Notes: generated by a model from the letters alone, not told the origin. Numbered from the stretch's first letter, positions 55,072-64,000 are shown. The stretch is DNA of 64,000 bases from Flavobacterium gelidilacus DSM 15343 (GCF_000422685.1 NZ_AUGN01000001.1:496001-560000); one strand, 5' to 3'. A program made the numbers and translations.

Positions 55072-56529
55072 ATGCACGCAATAGATTATTTAATCTTTGT
55101 GGTCTACATGATAGCAATGCTTGGTGTAGGCTTTTATTTTTACAGAAAAAACACATCCTCCGAAGATTTTTACGTTAGTGGACGAAACATGAGTAGTTGG
55201 CACATTGGCTTATCCGTTGTGGCAACTGATGTTGGTGGTGGATTTTCAATTGGACTAGGTGGATTGGGTTTCACCATGGGAATTTCGGGTTCATGGATGT
55301 TATTTACAGGACTTATTGGTGCTTGGTTAAGTGCCGTTTTCTTAATTCCGAAAGTGAGCAAATTAGGACATCAACATAAATTCTTCACCTTTCCACAAAT
55401 ATTCAATCATTTTTACAACGGAAAAGTAGCTTTATTAGCCGGAATTATCTCTGCTATTGGTTACATTGGATTTACCAGTTCTCAAGTTTTAGCTGGAGCC
55501 AAATTAGCTTCTGCCACAATTGACGGATTAGATTTACAATGGGCCTTAGTAGTCATGGGAGCAATTGCGGTAGTTTATACTGCTGTTGGTGGTTTAAAAG
55601 CTGTAATTTATACAGATACCATTCAATGGATAATTTTAATTGTTGGTTTAGTTTTCATCGGAATTCCAATAGCTTATAATGCTGTAGGAGGTTATGATGT
55701 TATCAAAGCAACGTTAGCTCCAGAATATTTATCCTTAACCAATGTCTCTTGGCATCAAATGCTAAATTGGGCAGTGACTATTATTCCCATTTGGTTTATT
55801 GGTATGACTTTATACCAACGAATTTATGCTTGTAAAGACGAAAAAGAAGCGAAAAAAGCTTGGTTCATTGCAGGTTTATTCGAATGGCCAATAATGGCTT
55901 TTATGGGAGTAATTCTTGGAATGTTAGCTAAAGTAGCTGCAACACAAGGAATGTTTGATGGCATAACAGATGCTTCAACAATGGATAGCGAAATGGGATT
56001 ACCTATTTTATTAAGCACAATTTTACCAATTGGTTTAATGGGATTAATGCTTTCATCTTACTTCTCAGCAATTCTATCAACAGCAGATAGTTGTTTAATG
56101 GCAGCTTCTGGAAATATTGTTACAGATATTATTTCAAAATTTTATAAAAAAGAATTAACGCAGAAAAAATTATTACAATTATCGCAAATCGTAACGCTTA
56201 TGGTAGGTGTTTTTGCCATTCTTTTAGCTTCACAAATGCAAAATGTATTAGAATTGATGCTTTACTCCTACGCTTTCATGGTGTCTGGTTTATTTGTACC
56301 GGTTCTTGGAGCTTTATTTTGGCATAAAAGCAATCCTATTGCCGCTTTTTGGAGTATGCTTTTAGGTGGCTCGACTACGATTGGATTAATTCTTTCTAAC
56401 AACAAATTACCGTTTAACATAAATTTACCTGAACATTTAGATGCCAATATATTCGGAATTAGCGTATCTTTAATCACATTTATTTTACTATCAAATTATC
56501 ATCATAAAAAAAATAACAATGGAATTTAA
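55072..56529 (+). CDS. Sodium:solute symporter (SSS family)
   Basis: A 485-residue inner-membrane protein with about 13 helices. Family motifs: DYLIFVVYMIAMLGVGFYFYRKN, EDFYVSGRNMSSWHIGLSVVATDVGGG (sodium-site region), AVVYTAVGGLKAVIYTD, and SSYFSAILSTADSCLMAASGNIVTDI. The SSS family carries amino acids, sugars or carboxylates with sodium. Downstream genes suggest an amino-acid-like or N-acyl substrate. It overlaps the GNAT gene by 11 bp. Confidence 0.9.
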   Translation: MHAIDYLIFVVYMIAMLGVGFYFYRKNTSSEDFYVSGRNMSSWHIGLSVVATDVGGGFSIGLGGLGFTMGISGSWMLFTGLIGAWLSAVFLIPKVSKLGHQHKFFTFPQIFNHFYNGKVALLAGIISAIGYIGFTSSQVLAGAKLASATIDGLDLQWALVVMGAIAVVYTAVGGLKAVIYTDTIQWIILIVGLVFIGIPIAYNAVGGYDVIKATLAPEYLSLTNVSWHQMLNWAVTIIPIWFIGMTLYQRIYACKDEKEAKKAWFIAGLFEWPIMAFMGVILGMLAKVAATQGMFDGITDASTMDSEMGLPILLSTILPIGLMGLMLSSYFSAILSTADSCLMAASGNIVTDIISKFYKKELTQKKLLQLSQIVTLMVGVFAILLASQMQNVLELMLYSYAFMVSGLFVPVLGALFWHKSNPIAAFWSMLLGGSTTIGLILSNNKLPFNINLPEHLDANIFGISVSLITFILLSNYHHKKNNNGI

Positions 56530-56953
56530 AATTATTAATCCAGCAACTGGAGAAAACTCAACTTATACACATCAAATTATCGCTAATTTTCTATTTACAC
56601 ATTTAGAACAATATGGTGATAAAGTGGAAGACATCTTAAAATGCATCGATTACGCAATGAATCCTGCTAAAGGAGGAAATATAATCGTTGGTTTAGAACA
56701 AGATAAAATTGTAGGTGTTGTAATCTTAAACAATACGGGAATGAAAGACTTTATTCCAGAAAACATCTTAGTTTATATTGCTGTTGATAACAGTCAACGT
56801 GGAAAAGGATTTGGTAAAAAACTAATGCAAAAAGCGATTGATACTGCAGAAGGAAATATTGCTTTACACGTTGAACCAGACAATCCAGCAAAAGGTTTAT
56901 ATGAAAAATTAGGCTTTACCAATAAATATTTGGAAATGCGTTTAAATAAATAG
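56519..56953 (+). CDS. GNAT-family N-acetyltransferase
   Basis: A 144-residue GNAT fold. The acetyl-CoA loop is VDNSQRGKGFGKKLMQKAID (Q-R-G-K-G-F-G), followed by LHVEPDNPAKGLYEKLGFTNKYLEMRL. It acetylates an amine on an unknown substrate. Its start lies inside the end of the symporter gene, which suggests translational coupling. Confidence 0.88.
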   Translation: MEFKIINPATGENSTYTHQIIANFLFTHLEQYGDKVEDILKCIDYAMNPAKGGNIIVGLEQDKIVGVVILNNTGMKDFIPENILVYIAVDNSQRGKGFGKKLMQKAIDTAEGNIALHVEPDNPAKGLYEKLGFTNKYLEMRLNK

Positions 56954-56955
56954 AA

Positions 56956-56979
56956 AATTGAAAGATTGAAAGATTGAAA
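56956..56979. repeat. Three copies of an 8-bp unit GATTGAAA
   Basis: AATTGAAA-GATTGAAA-GATTGAAA just after the GNAT stop. Purely intergenic. Confidence 0.7.
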
Positions 56980-57025
56980 AAAACTTAATGTCTCTTAATA
57001 TCTTAATGGTTAAAAAAGAAAAAAA

Positions 57026-58156
57026 TTGAACGAACTTATTCAATTAAGACAAGAATTACACAAACATCCAGAAGTTTCGGGAAATGAATCTAAAACTGCC
57101 CAAAGAATTTTAGATTTTCTAGCGAAATACAAACCCAATCAAGTAATTAAAAATCTTGGTGGTGTTGGTATTTTGGCAATTTACAAAGGAAAAGAAGACG
57201 GAAAATCAATCTTATTTCGATGTGAATTAGATGCTTTACCAATTCAGGAAATTAATGAGTTTGATTACAAATCACTTTACGAAGGAGTTTCTCATAAATG
57301 CGGACACGATGGTCATATGGCTATTTTGTGTGGAATGGTAAAAACCTTACACGAAAACCCTTTAGAAAAAGGAACAGTAATGCTTCTTTTTCAGCCGGCA
57401 GAAGAAGATGGTAATGGTGCAAAAAGAGTCATAAACGATTCAAATTTTGCTGCCATAAAACCTGATTTTGCGTTCGCATTACACAATCTTCCGGGTTATA
57501 AAAAACATCAAATTGTCATAAAAGAAAATACGTTTACTTGTGCTGTAAATAGCATGATTATTCAATTAGAAGGAAAAACATCGCACGCTGGTGAACCTGA
57601 AAACGGAATCAATCCTGCTTTAGCTATAGCTGAAATTACTACGTTTTTCAATTCAAAAATAAATACGGATGTAGCTTCAAAAAACTATTGTCTTATCACT
57701 CCTATTCATATTAATATGGGTGAAAAAGCTTACGGAGTTTCTGCTGGTTATGGTGAAATTCACTTTACTGTAAGAAGTAATAGCAATTCTCAAATGAGAA
57801 TTATTGAATCTGATTTAGAAGAAAACGTAAAAGAAATTGCTTCTAAATTTAATTTGAAAACAAAAATCGATTGGACACAAAGTTTTCAAGCCAATGAAAA
57901 TAATGTTGAAGCTGTAAATTTCATTAGAAAATCAGCTTCAATTCTAAATTTAGATACTCTAGAAAAAGAACTTCCTTTTACTTTTGGAGAAGATTTCGGG
58001 TTATTTACTCAAAATTTTAAAGGAGCAATGTTGGGCTTAGGTTCAGGAGAAAACACACCAGCGTTACACAATCCTGATTATGATTTTCCAGATGAAATAA
58101 TACAAACTGGAGTACAATTATTCCATCAAATTACAAAAGAAATTTTAAATGCATAG
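57026..58156 (+). CDS. M20-family amidohydrolase
   Basis: A 376-residue metal-dependent hydrolase of the aminoacylase/hippurate hydrolase type (IAA-aminoacid hydrolase-like). LRQELHKHPEVSGNE opens the protein, HKCGHDGHMAILCGM and FQPAEEDGNGAKRVI carry metal ligands, and SHAGEPENGINPALA marks the dimerisation domain. The start is TTG at 57026: an in-frame TAA at 57011 leaves no ATG before the conserved N-terminus. It overlaps alr by 8 bp. It likely releases amino acids from N-acyl or small peptide substrates. Confidence 0.9.
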   Translation: MNELIQLRQELHKHPEVSGNESKTAQRILDFLAKYKPNQVIKNLGGVGILAIYKGKEDGKSILFRCELDALPIQEINEFDYKSLYEGVSHKCGHDGHMAILCGMVKTLHENPLEKGTVMLLFQPAEEDGNGAKRVINDSNFAAIKPDFAFALHNLPGYKKHQIVIKENTFTCAVNSMIIQLEGKTSHAGEPENGINPALAIAEITTFFNSKINTDVASKNYCLITPIHINMGEKAYGVSAGYGEIHFTVRSNSNSQMRIIESDLEENVKEIASKFNLKTKIDWTQSFQANENNVEAVNFIRKSASILNLDTLEKELPFTFGEDFGLFTQNFKGAMLGLGSGENTPALHNPDYDFPDEIIQTGVQLFHQITKEILNA

Positions 58157-59300
58157 AAATTCTATCATAGAAATAAATCAGAAAGCTTATCAAAATAATC
58201 TCGCATTTTTAAAAAAAATGTTAGGTAAAAAAGTAATCTTTTCTTCAGTCGTTAAAGGAAATGCTTATGGTCATGGAATCAAAGAATTTGTGACAATGGC
58301 GTATCAAAGTGGTGTAAATCATTTTTCGGTTTTTGATGTTGAAGAAGCTAAAATTGTATTTGAAACTTTAGGTAACAAAGTAACCATTATGATTATGGGA
58401 TTTGTAGCCGATGATGATTTACCTTGGGTCATTGAAAATGAAATTCAATTTTTCGTATTTGAACGTTATCGTTTGGCTTCAGCAACAAAAATAGCCAAAA
58501 AATTAAAAACAAAAGCAAAAATTCATATTGAAATTGAAACTGGAATGAACCGAACTGGTTTTTCTAAAAAAGAACTTTCAAGATTGGCAAAATATTTAAT
58601 TAAAGAGGCAAAATATCTTGATTTTGTTGGAATTTGTACTCATTATGCTGGAGCTGAAAGTATTTCAAACTATTATAGAGTCGAAAATCAAATTAAACGA
58701 TTTAATGAAGCTATAGAAATTTTCAAATCACACGGAATTGAAGCTAAAATCAAACACACAGCGTGTTCAGCTGCTTCCATGATGTTTCCAGAAACGCAAA
58801 TGGATTTAGTTAGAATAGGTATTTTACAATATGGTTTATGGCCAAGTTCTGAAGTTTTGGTAACTTACCTTAATTCTAAAAAGAAAAAAACAGATCCATT
58901 ACAACGCGTAATTTCATGGAAAAGTGAAATTATGAATGTAAAACGAGTGAAATCAGGTGAATTTATTGGTTATGGTACAAGTTATATGGCTAAAGAAAAC
59001 ATGAAAATTGCAACTATTCCATTAGGATATTCTCATGGATATAGTCGTTCTTTGAGCAATCAAGGTCGCGTTTTAATTGACGGAAAACGTTGTGGTGTTA
59101 TTGGAACAATCAATATGAATATGTTATCATTAGATGTATCTGAAATCGAACATATTAAAAAAGGGGATGAAGTCATTTTAATAGGAAATCAAGGAGATTT
59201 ATCTATTTCTGTTTCTTCTTTTGGAGAATTAAATAATTTATTGAATTATGAGTTTTTATCCCGAATTTCAAAATCTATTCCTAGAAAAATAATTGAATAA
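58149..59300 (+). CDS. alr: Alanine racemase
   Basis: A PLP fold-type III enzyme interconverting L- and D-alanine for peptidoglycan. At 383 residues it has the PLP lysine in SVVKGNAYGHG, ETGMNRTGF, CSAASMMFPETQMDLVRIGILQYGLWPS, and the C-terminal domain with catalytic tyrosine in GYGTSYMAKENMKIATIPLGYSHGY and IGTINMNMLSLDVS. Its placement in a transport and hydrolase cluster, one base from a second racemase, suggests a catabolic role as well. Confidence 0.93.
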   Translation: MHRNSIIEINQKAYQNNLAFLKKMLGKKVIFSSVVKGNAYGHGIKEFVTMAYQSGVNHFSVFDVEEAKIVFETLGNKVTIMIMGFVADDDLPWVIENEIQFFVFERYRLASATKIAKKLKTKAKIHIEIETGMNRTGFSKKELSRLAKYLIKEAKYLDFVGICTHYAGAESISNYYRVENQIKRFNEAIEIFKSHGIEAKIKHTACSAASMMFPETQMDLVRIGILQYGLWPSSEVLVTYLNSKKKKTDPLQRVISWKSEIMNVKRVKSGEFIGYGTSYMAKENMKIATIPLGYSHGYSRSLSNQGRVLIDGKRCGVIGTINMNMLSLDVSEIEHIKKGDEVILIGNQGDLSISVSSFGELNNLLNYEFLSRISKSIPRKIIE

Positions 59301-60373
59301 TGGCATTTTTAAAATTATACAGACAAAAATTAAAAGAAAATTATACTTTTCTTGATACGCTTTTTAAAGAGCGACATATCGAATGGGGCGTTGTAACAAA
59401 GCTACTTTGTGGAAATACTATTTATCTAAAAGAAGTAATTGATTTAGGTGTAATGGAAATGCATGATTCTCGAATTAGTAATTTAAAGAAAATCAAAAAA
59501 CTAAAACCAGAGATTCAAACGGTTTACATCAAACCGCCTTCAAAACTGAATATTGAAAAAATCGTAAAGTATGCTGATGTAAGTTTCAATACTGAAATTT
59601 ATACCATCAAACTTTTATCAGAAGAAGCCAAACGTCAAAACAAAACCCATAAAATTATCATTATGATAGAAATGGGAGATTTGCGTGAAGGAGTTTTGGG
59701 TGAAGAACTAATGTCTTTTTATGAGCAAATTTTTAGTTTACCAAATATTAAGATTAGTGGAATTGGTACAAATCTAAACTGTTTAAGCGGTGTAATGCCA
59801 ACACAAGATAAATTAATTCAATTGAGTTTATACAAGCAACTAATTGAAGCCAAATTTAATGTAAAAATTCCATGGGTTTCTGGTGGAACTTCTGTGGCTA
59901 TTCCTTTAATGCTTAAAAATGCTAGACCTATGGCTGTAAATCATTTTCGTGTAGGTGAAGCTCTGTTTTTTGCAAAAGATTTGTTCACTGGTGAAACTAT
60001 TGAAGGAATGCATAATGATGTCTTTAAATTATATGCAGAAATCATTGAAATTACAGAAAAACCTAATAACCCAACAGGTGAATTAGGAGAAAATGTAGCG
60101 GGTCACACTTATGAAATAGATGAAAATGCAGATTTAAGTCAAACTTCTTTAAGAGCCATTTTAGATTTTGGTTTATTAGATATGCAACCTCAATATTTAT
60201 CACCAACAGATGATTCGATTACTATAATTGATTCTAGTTCTGATATGACTGTTATTGATATTAGCAATGCAAAAAACAAATACAAAATGGGTGATTTAGT
60301 TTCTTTTGACTTACAATACATGGGTGCATTATATCTTCTAAATTCAGATTACATTGAAAAGAGAGTGGAATAA
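59300..60373 (+). CDS. Alanine/ornithine racemase-family PLP enzyme
   Basis: A 357-residue protein with an alanine racemase-type N-terminal barrel (EWGVVTKLLCGN holds the PLP lysine; MHDSRISNLKKIKKL; IIMIEMGDLREGVL; IGTNLNCLSG; WVSGGTSVAIPLML; NHFRVGEALFF). It matches the stand-alone ornithine/alanine racemase group (Orr-like) rather than Alr, and lacks the Alr C-terminal tyrosine domain. Its ATG overlaps the alr stop, so the pair is translationally coupled. The natural substrate may be ornithine, lysine or another basic amino acid. Confidence 0.82.
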   Translation: MAFLKLYRQKLKENYTFLDTLFKERHIEWGVVTKLLCGNTIYLKEVIDLGVMEMHDSRISNLKKIKKLKPEIQTVYIKPPSKLNIEKIVKYADVSFNTEIYTIKLLSEEAKRQNKTHKIIIMIEMGDLREGVLGEELMSFYEQIFSLPNIKISGIGTNLNCLSGVMPTQDKLIQLSLYKQLIEAKFNVKIPWVSGGTSVAIPLMLKNARPMAVNHFRVGEALFFAKDLFTGETIEGMHNDVFKLYAEIIEITEKPNNPTGELGENVAGHTYEIDENADLSQTSLRAILDFGLLDMQPQYLSPTDDSITIIDSSSDMTVIDISNAKNKYKMGDLVSFDLQYMGALYLLNSDYIEKRVE

Positions 60374-60436
60374 AAAGTATAGTATATTTTACTTTTTGTT
60401 AAATTTATTTGTCTATATGTAAAATATACTTTACAT
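60372..60436. promoter_or_regulatory. Two inverted repeats upstream of the membrane protein/HTH pair
   Basis: AAAAAGTA-N10-TACTTTTT (60372-60397) and ATGTAAA-N6-TTTACAT (60417-60436) share inner sequence: AGTATATTTT (60381-60390) is the reverse complement of AAAATATACT (60421-60430). They look like operators for the small HTH regulator encoded two genes on. Confidence 0.5.
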
Positions 60437-60464
60437 TTGAAAAATAATTTTAATCACATATCTT

Positions 60465-60944
60465 ATGAAAACACGTTTCCTTTTTCCGAACAGCTTTAAA
60501 ACTCTAGGTTGGGTTTTATTAGTTCCAAGTTTACTATTAATAATCTCTAGTTCCATTTTTAATGTTTCTACTGATGATTATATAACTGTAAGCGTTTTTG
60601 CCATTTATCAAGAAACATTAGGAGAAACTCCTGGTTTTTTTGATGTAATTACCAATAGTATTTCAGATGAATTATTAACTTTTGGAATGATTCTAGGTGG
60701 AGTTTTTATTGGATTTTCTAAACTTAAAGAAGAAGATGAAATGATATCGAAAATTAGATATGAAAGCTTAGTTTGGGCTACATATCTTAATTATGGTTTA
60801 ATTCTGTTTTTTGCCTTATTTATTTACGGAATGCCTTACCTAAATGTACTATTTTACAATATGTTTACTTTACTTCTATTCTTCATCATACGTTTTCATT
60901 ACATGATCTACAAACTAAATAAAACCAATCAAGATGACGAATAA
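60465..60944 (+). CDS. Small membrane protein paired with an HTH regulator
   Basis: A 159-residue protein with four predicted transmembrane helices (near 16-33, 60-82, 103-123, 125-147) and a charged loop [26 protein letters not shown]. This phrase recurs in membrane proteins encoded beside YozG-like regulators in Bacteroidota. Its end overlaps the HTH gene by 11 bp. Function unknown, possibly a sensor or sensor partner. Confidence 0.7.
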   Translation: MKTRFLFPNSFKTLGWVLLVPSLLLIISSSIFNVSTDDYITVSVFAIYQETLGETPGFFDVITNSISDELLTFGMILGGVFIGFSKLKEEDEMISKIRYESLVWATYLNYGLILFFALFIYGMPYLNVLFYNMFTLLLFFIIRFHYMIYKLNKTNQDDE

Positions 60945-61134
60945 TTTAAAGGTTTTAAGAGCCATCAAAAGCATTTCGCAAGAAGAATTGGCCAAACAAA
61001 TAGAAGTCAGCCGACAAACCATAAACGCTATGGAAAAAGGAAAATATGTTCCTTCTACGCTATTGGCTTTAAAATTAGCAAGGTATTTTGATAAGCCTGT
61101 AGAAGAAATATTTACTTTAGAAGAAACAGATTAA
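60934..61134 (+). CDS. XRE-family regulator, YozG-like
   Basis: A 66-residue minimal [60 protein letters not shown] is the complete compact Cro/C1 domain of the YozG group. Encoded with the membrane protein upstream in a two-gene operon. It probably autoregulates from the inverted repeats at 60372-60436. Confidence 0.88.
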   Translation: MTNNLKVLRAIKSISQEELAKQIEVSRQTINAMEKGKYVPSTLLALKLARYFDKPVEEIFTLEETD

Positions 61135-61141
61135 TAAAAAA

Positions 61142-61172
61142 GACCTAACAGGTTTCAAAAACCTGTTAGGTC
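61142..61172. terminator. Hairpin GACCTAACAGG...CCTGTTAGGTC
   Basis: A 14-bp perfect stem (61142-61155 with 61159-61172), 3-nt loop, between convergent genes. This palindrome is familiar from many Flavobacteriaceae genomes (from memory) and may be a dispersed repeat used as a terminator. There is no long T-run. Confidence 0.6.
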
Positions 61173-61207
61173 AACTATAAACAAATGTATATATTTTATA
61201 CTTGATT

Positions 61208-63262
61208 TTATTTCTTAAAAGCTGCTAAACCTTCATTTAACCAAGATTTATATTCTTCAAGATCTGGTGTATATCCAACTGGTTTTGTTAAATCTTTACC
61301 TTCATCATCTAAGATAATATAATAAGGTTGAGCGTTATTTTGATATCTTGTAATTTGATAGTCACTCCATTTATTTCCTACAGTAACAATTTCTTTTCCT
61401 GTTTCTGGAGAAATATATTGATCTGCTTTTGGTAATTCTGCTTTTGAATCAACATATAATGAAATCAAGACAAACTCTTCTTTCAACATGGGCAAAATTT
61501 CTGGTGTTGACCAAACGAAATCTTCCATTTTTCTACAGTTTACACAAGCATATCCAGTAAAGTCTAATAATATTGGTTTTCCAACTTCTTTTGCATAAGC
61601 TAATCCTTGTTCATAATCATGAAAAGCTACAATTCCATGTGGTCCTTTGTGAGCGTGCTCTGGTAAAGCTGAAATTTCTCCGACATTTCCTTCAAACTTA
61701 TAACCTACTCCATTTGGACTTTCACTGTAAGTCATTGGCGGTGGAAATCCTGAAATTAATTTTAAAGGTGCTCCCCAAAGTCCTGGAATTAAATAGACTG
61801 TGAAAAACGAAACTAATAAAGCTAAAAATAATCTTCCAACTGAAATATGTGATAAAGGACTATCATGAGGTAAGGTTAATTTTCCGAATAAATATAAAGC
61901 CCAAGCTGCAAAAATTACTATCCAAATTGCTAAAAAGACTTCTCTTTCTAACCAATGCGCTTGTAACACTAAATCGGCATTAGATAAAAATTTGAAAGCT
62001 AAAGCTAATTCTAAAAATCCTAAAGAAACTTTAACCGTATTTAACCAACCACCTGATTTTGGTAATGAATTCATCCATCCAGGAAAAGCTGCAAATAAAG
62101 CAAAAGGTAAAGCTATAGCTAAAGAAAAACCTAACATTCCAACAATTGGTCCTATTTGACTTCCTCCAGCTGCTGCTTGAACTAATAACGTTCCTACAAT
62201 TGGTCCAGTACAGGAAAACGAAACAATTGCTAAGGCTAATGCCATAAAGAAAATACCTAAAAGTCCACCTCTATCTGCTTGTGAATCTACTTTATTAGCC
62301 CATTTGTTTGGTAACATAATTTCAAATGCTCCTAAGAAAGAGGCAGCAAAAACCAATAAAAGAATGAAGAATATAATGTTAAACCATACGTTTGTTGACA
62401 AGGCATTTAAGGCATCAGCTCCAAATACTAAACTTACTAAAACTCCTAAAAGTAAATAAATTACAACAATAGAAAGTCCATAAATAACGGCATTTCTAAA
62501 ACCAGCAGCTTTAGTTTTACTTTGCTTGGTAAAGAAACTCACTGTCATTGGTATCATTGGAAACACACAAGGCGTTAACAAAGCGGCAAAACCACCTACA
62601 AACGCTAAAAAGAAAATTGTCCATAAACCTTTTTTCTCTTCATCTTCAGGTTTATCTGTTGTTGTTTCTTTTGTTTTAATTGTTTCTTTTGTTTCAGAAA
62701 CGTTTGTTACAATTACATCAGTTGAATCATTATCATTAGAAGTTACTTCAACTGGGACAACTGCTCCTATTGGCTCATCTTTTCTAACTTCTTCAACTTT
62801 TTCAGTTACTTTAATTGCAGGTAATTTGAAAGTCAAGTTATCCTCTTCTTGAATACATTTTCCTTCAATACAAGATTGCCCTTCTAAAAGCACTTTAATC
62901 TCTTTTAAATTTGGGTTTGTAACCTTTATTAATTGAGTGAATGTTGCTTTTTTAGAAAAATAATATTCATCAACTTCAAAAATATCATTGTATGTTTTTT
63001 TGTATTGACTTTCTTTGGTCTTTCCAATTAATTTAAAGTCTTTTCCACTTGCTTTAAAGGTAAAAACCAAAGGTTGTGCTCCACCGTCTGGTGTAAATTG
63101 TGAATACATATGCCAATCGGTATCGATGGCTGCTTCCATTACTAATTCAAATTCTGTGTCTGATTTTTGAACGACTTTTGATTTCCATTTGACTGGATCT
63201 AATATTTGTGAATTTCCAATAAAGGAAACTAAAAATACTAAACTTAAAAGAATTTTCTTCAT
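61208..63262 (-). CDS. dsbD: Thiol:disulfide interchange protein DsbD
   Basis: Moves reducing power from the cytosol to the periplasm. The start at 63262 (MKKILLSLVFLVSFIGNSQ) gives a signal peptide and 684 residues. Domains: N-terminal DsbD-alpha-like beta domain (residues ~20-200), eight-helix CcdA-like core (GFAALLTPCVFPMIPMTVSFFTK and IVSFSCTGPIVGTLL carry the membrane cysteines), and a C-terminal thioredoxin domain with CVNC (TGYACVNCRKMEDF) about 110 residues from the end. The ATG shares one base with the tilS stop, so the two are coupled. Confidence 0.92.
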   Translation of the reverse strand: MKKILLSLVFLVSFIGNSQILDPVKWKSKVVQKSDTEFELVMEAAIDTDWHMYSQFTPDGGAQPLVFTFKASGKDFKLIGKTKESQYKKTYNDIFEVDEYYFSKKATFTQLIKVTNPNLKEIKVLLEGQSCIEGKCIQEEDNLTFKLPAIKVTEKVEEVRKDEPIGAVVPVEVTSNDNDSTDVIVTNVSETKETIKTKETTTDKPEDEEKKGLWTIFFLAFVGGFAALLTPCVFPMIPMTVSFFTKQSKTKAAGFRNAVIYGLSIVVIYLLLGVLVSLVFGADALNALSTNVWFNIIFFILLLVFAASFLGAFEIMLPNKWANKVDSQADRGGLLGIFFMALALAIVSFSCTGPIVGTLLVQAAAGGSQIGPIVGMLGFSLAIALPFALFAAFPGWMNSLPKSGGWLNTVKVSLGFLELALAFKFLSNADLVLQAHWLEREVFLAIWIVIFAAWALYLFGKLTLPHDSPLSHISVGRLFLALLVSFFTVYLIPGLWGAPLKLISGFPPPMTYSESPNGVGYKFEGNVGEISALPEHAHKGPHGIVAFHDYEQGLAYAKEVGKPILLDFTGYACVNCRKMEDFVWSTPEILPMLKEEFVLISLYVDSKAELPKADQYISPETGKEIVTVGNKWSDYQITRYQNNAQPYYIILDDEGKDLTKPVGYTPDLEEYKSWLNEGLAAFKK

Positions 63263-64000
63263 TATTTTGTTTCTAGTTTTATTATGTTTTTTGTTTTGTT
63301 GTTTGCAATGAATCTTTCGTCTGCTCTGTGATTTATAATCCAAATAATCGCATCATTTGAACAAAGTAACCATTGATTTTGTTTATCAATTAGTGAGAAT
63401 TTTTCATCTTTAAAATATTTGCTGACTTTCTTTTTACCGTTCATTCCTGATGGATAAAAAAAATCTCCTTCTTGCCATTTACGAATGACTAAAGGAAATG
63501 TTAGCTTTTCTTCGTCAACAAATATAGTTGTATTTGAAAGATTAGAAATGTCATCTACCTTACTTATTGCCAATTTTAAGGGTTTTTTAACTTCTAAGAC
63601 CTCTTTTTCAATTTTATATATATTTTGATTATCCTTCTGATTTTTCTCAGAAACAATCAAATAATCTCTATCTTTTAATAACAAATAATGTTCTGAAAAA
63701 ACCTGTTTTCCAGATTGTGCATTAACTAAATCATAAATATCTTCCCAAGCCGAAAATCCTAAAGGTTTCAACCATTGAAAAAGATAAGCTTCATAATTTT
63801 GTAGTTGCTTTAATTCGGAAATATTAATTTTTTTTTGATTTTCTTCTTCCTGAACTACTTTTCTGTAAACAATTCGAGAAGCATCATCAACCAAAGACTG
63901 ACTTTGTTTTAAATTATCCAAAGTGTTTTGAAACGAATGCATAAAACTTGGATTCAATTCTTTTAAGATTGGAACTACATCATGTCTTAATTTATTTCGC
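63262..64000 (-). CDS. tilS: tRNA(Ile)-lysidine synthase, 5' part missing
   Basis: The frame is open to the window edge, so the N-terminal PP-loop ATPase lies outside; about 245 C-terminal residues are present. They begin with RNKLRHDVVPILKELNPSF, the TilS motif at the end of the catalytic domain, and include the C-terminal domain FPLVIRKWQEGDFFYPSGMNGKKKVSKYFKDEKF (GxKKVSDFFxD motif) and WIINHRADERF. TilS converts C34 of tRNA-Ile(CAU) to lysidine. Confidence 0.9.
   Translation of the reverse strand, partial: RNKLRHDVVPILKELNPSFMHSFQNTLDNLKQSQSLVDDASRIVYRKVVQEEENQKKINISELKQLQNYEAYLFQWLKPLGFSAWEDIYDLVNAQSGKQVFSEHYLLLKDRDYLIVSEKNQKDNQNIYKIEKEVLEVKKPLKLAISKVDDISNLSNTTIFVDEEKLTFPLVIRKWQEGDFFYPSGMNGKKKVSKYFKDEKFSLIDKQNQWLLCSNDAIIWIINHRADERFIANNKTKNIIKLETK

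Noticed and set aside
61208..63343. Longer DsbD start at 63343
   Set aside because: It would add 27 basic residues before the signal peptide and run back into tilS; the ATG at 63262 gives a proper signal peptide.

Overview
The window is AT-rich DNA from a member of the Bacteroidota, most likely a Flavobacterium or a close relative in the Flavobacteriaceae. Four things support this. Promoters have the Bacteroidota form TTG-N19-TAnnTTTG (clearest at truA and the SRP RNA). There is a 1148-residue type IX secretion (T9SS) cargo with a gliding-type C-terminal domain. Several families typical of the group are present (CCC-motif membrane protein, DUF5723, DUF2752, TIGR03643/DUF2805, DUF2452). A proteorhodopsin is paired with blh. 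Most of the window is ordinary chromosome in short operons on both strands. Both ends cut genes: a PepSY-like secreted protein at the left and tilS at the right.

Layout. 1-9.7 kb: phosphoesterase, truA, an ABC exporter, lpdA, two tandemly duplicated secreted YD-repeat-like proteins with a third membrane-anchored protein, and a type II NADH dehydrogenase. 9.8-13.4 kb: secreted and outer-membrane proteins (SodC, a propeller-like lipoprotein, a small beta-barrel) separated by related terminator/promoter segments. 13.5-15.6 kb is the main accessory patch. It holds a leucine-rich-repeat gene bounded by inverted repeats and followed by a strongly folded ~110-nt palindromic element, then a tiny lipoprotein, an exactly phased 21-bp tandem array, and an XRE-type regulator. 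15.7-27.9 kb: membrane protein, amidase, cysteine desulfurase, FucP-like transporter, Smr protein, rocD, the T9SS cargo and a DUF1697 protein. 28-28.7 kb: a REP-associated tyrosine transposase with five small REP palindromes. 28.8-37.6 kb: ABC-F protein, transaldolase, SDR, SRP RNA, glutaminyl cyclase-like lipoprotein, thioesterase-like protein and nitronate monooxygenase-like enzyme.

37.7-39.5 kb is a light-harvesting pair: a green-type proton-pumping rhodopsin (Asp88, Thr92, Glu99, Met96, Lys224) diverging from blh, which makes retinal. The intergenic region has two copies of TTTGTTTAA-N16-TTAAACAAA. The same 34-bp pattern recurs in front of the TIGR03643-DUF2452 pair at 52.5 kb, so these genes probably share a regulator. 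39.5-53.2 kb: dnaK, a large single-chain ABC/AAA ATPase fused to a SAM methyltransferase domain (the best candidate for an undescribed system), sdaA, nhaD, panB, an RluA-type pseudouridine synthase, a DUF5723 protein, a zinc peptidase and a bacterial SET-domain protein. 53.3-64 kb: comM/yifB, then a co-directional cluster (sodium:solute symporter, GNAT, M20 amidohydrolase, alanine racemase, ornithine/alanine racemase-like enzyme) that looks like uptake and processing of amino-acid derivatives. After that come a small membrane protein with its own HTH regulator, a DsbD-type protein and partial tilS.

All assignments come from reading sequence and motifs by eye. Family names rest on recognised motifs, not on searches. 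Start codons were moved where the longest open frame began inside a terminator, an RNA gene or upstream of an obvious signal peptide.
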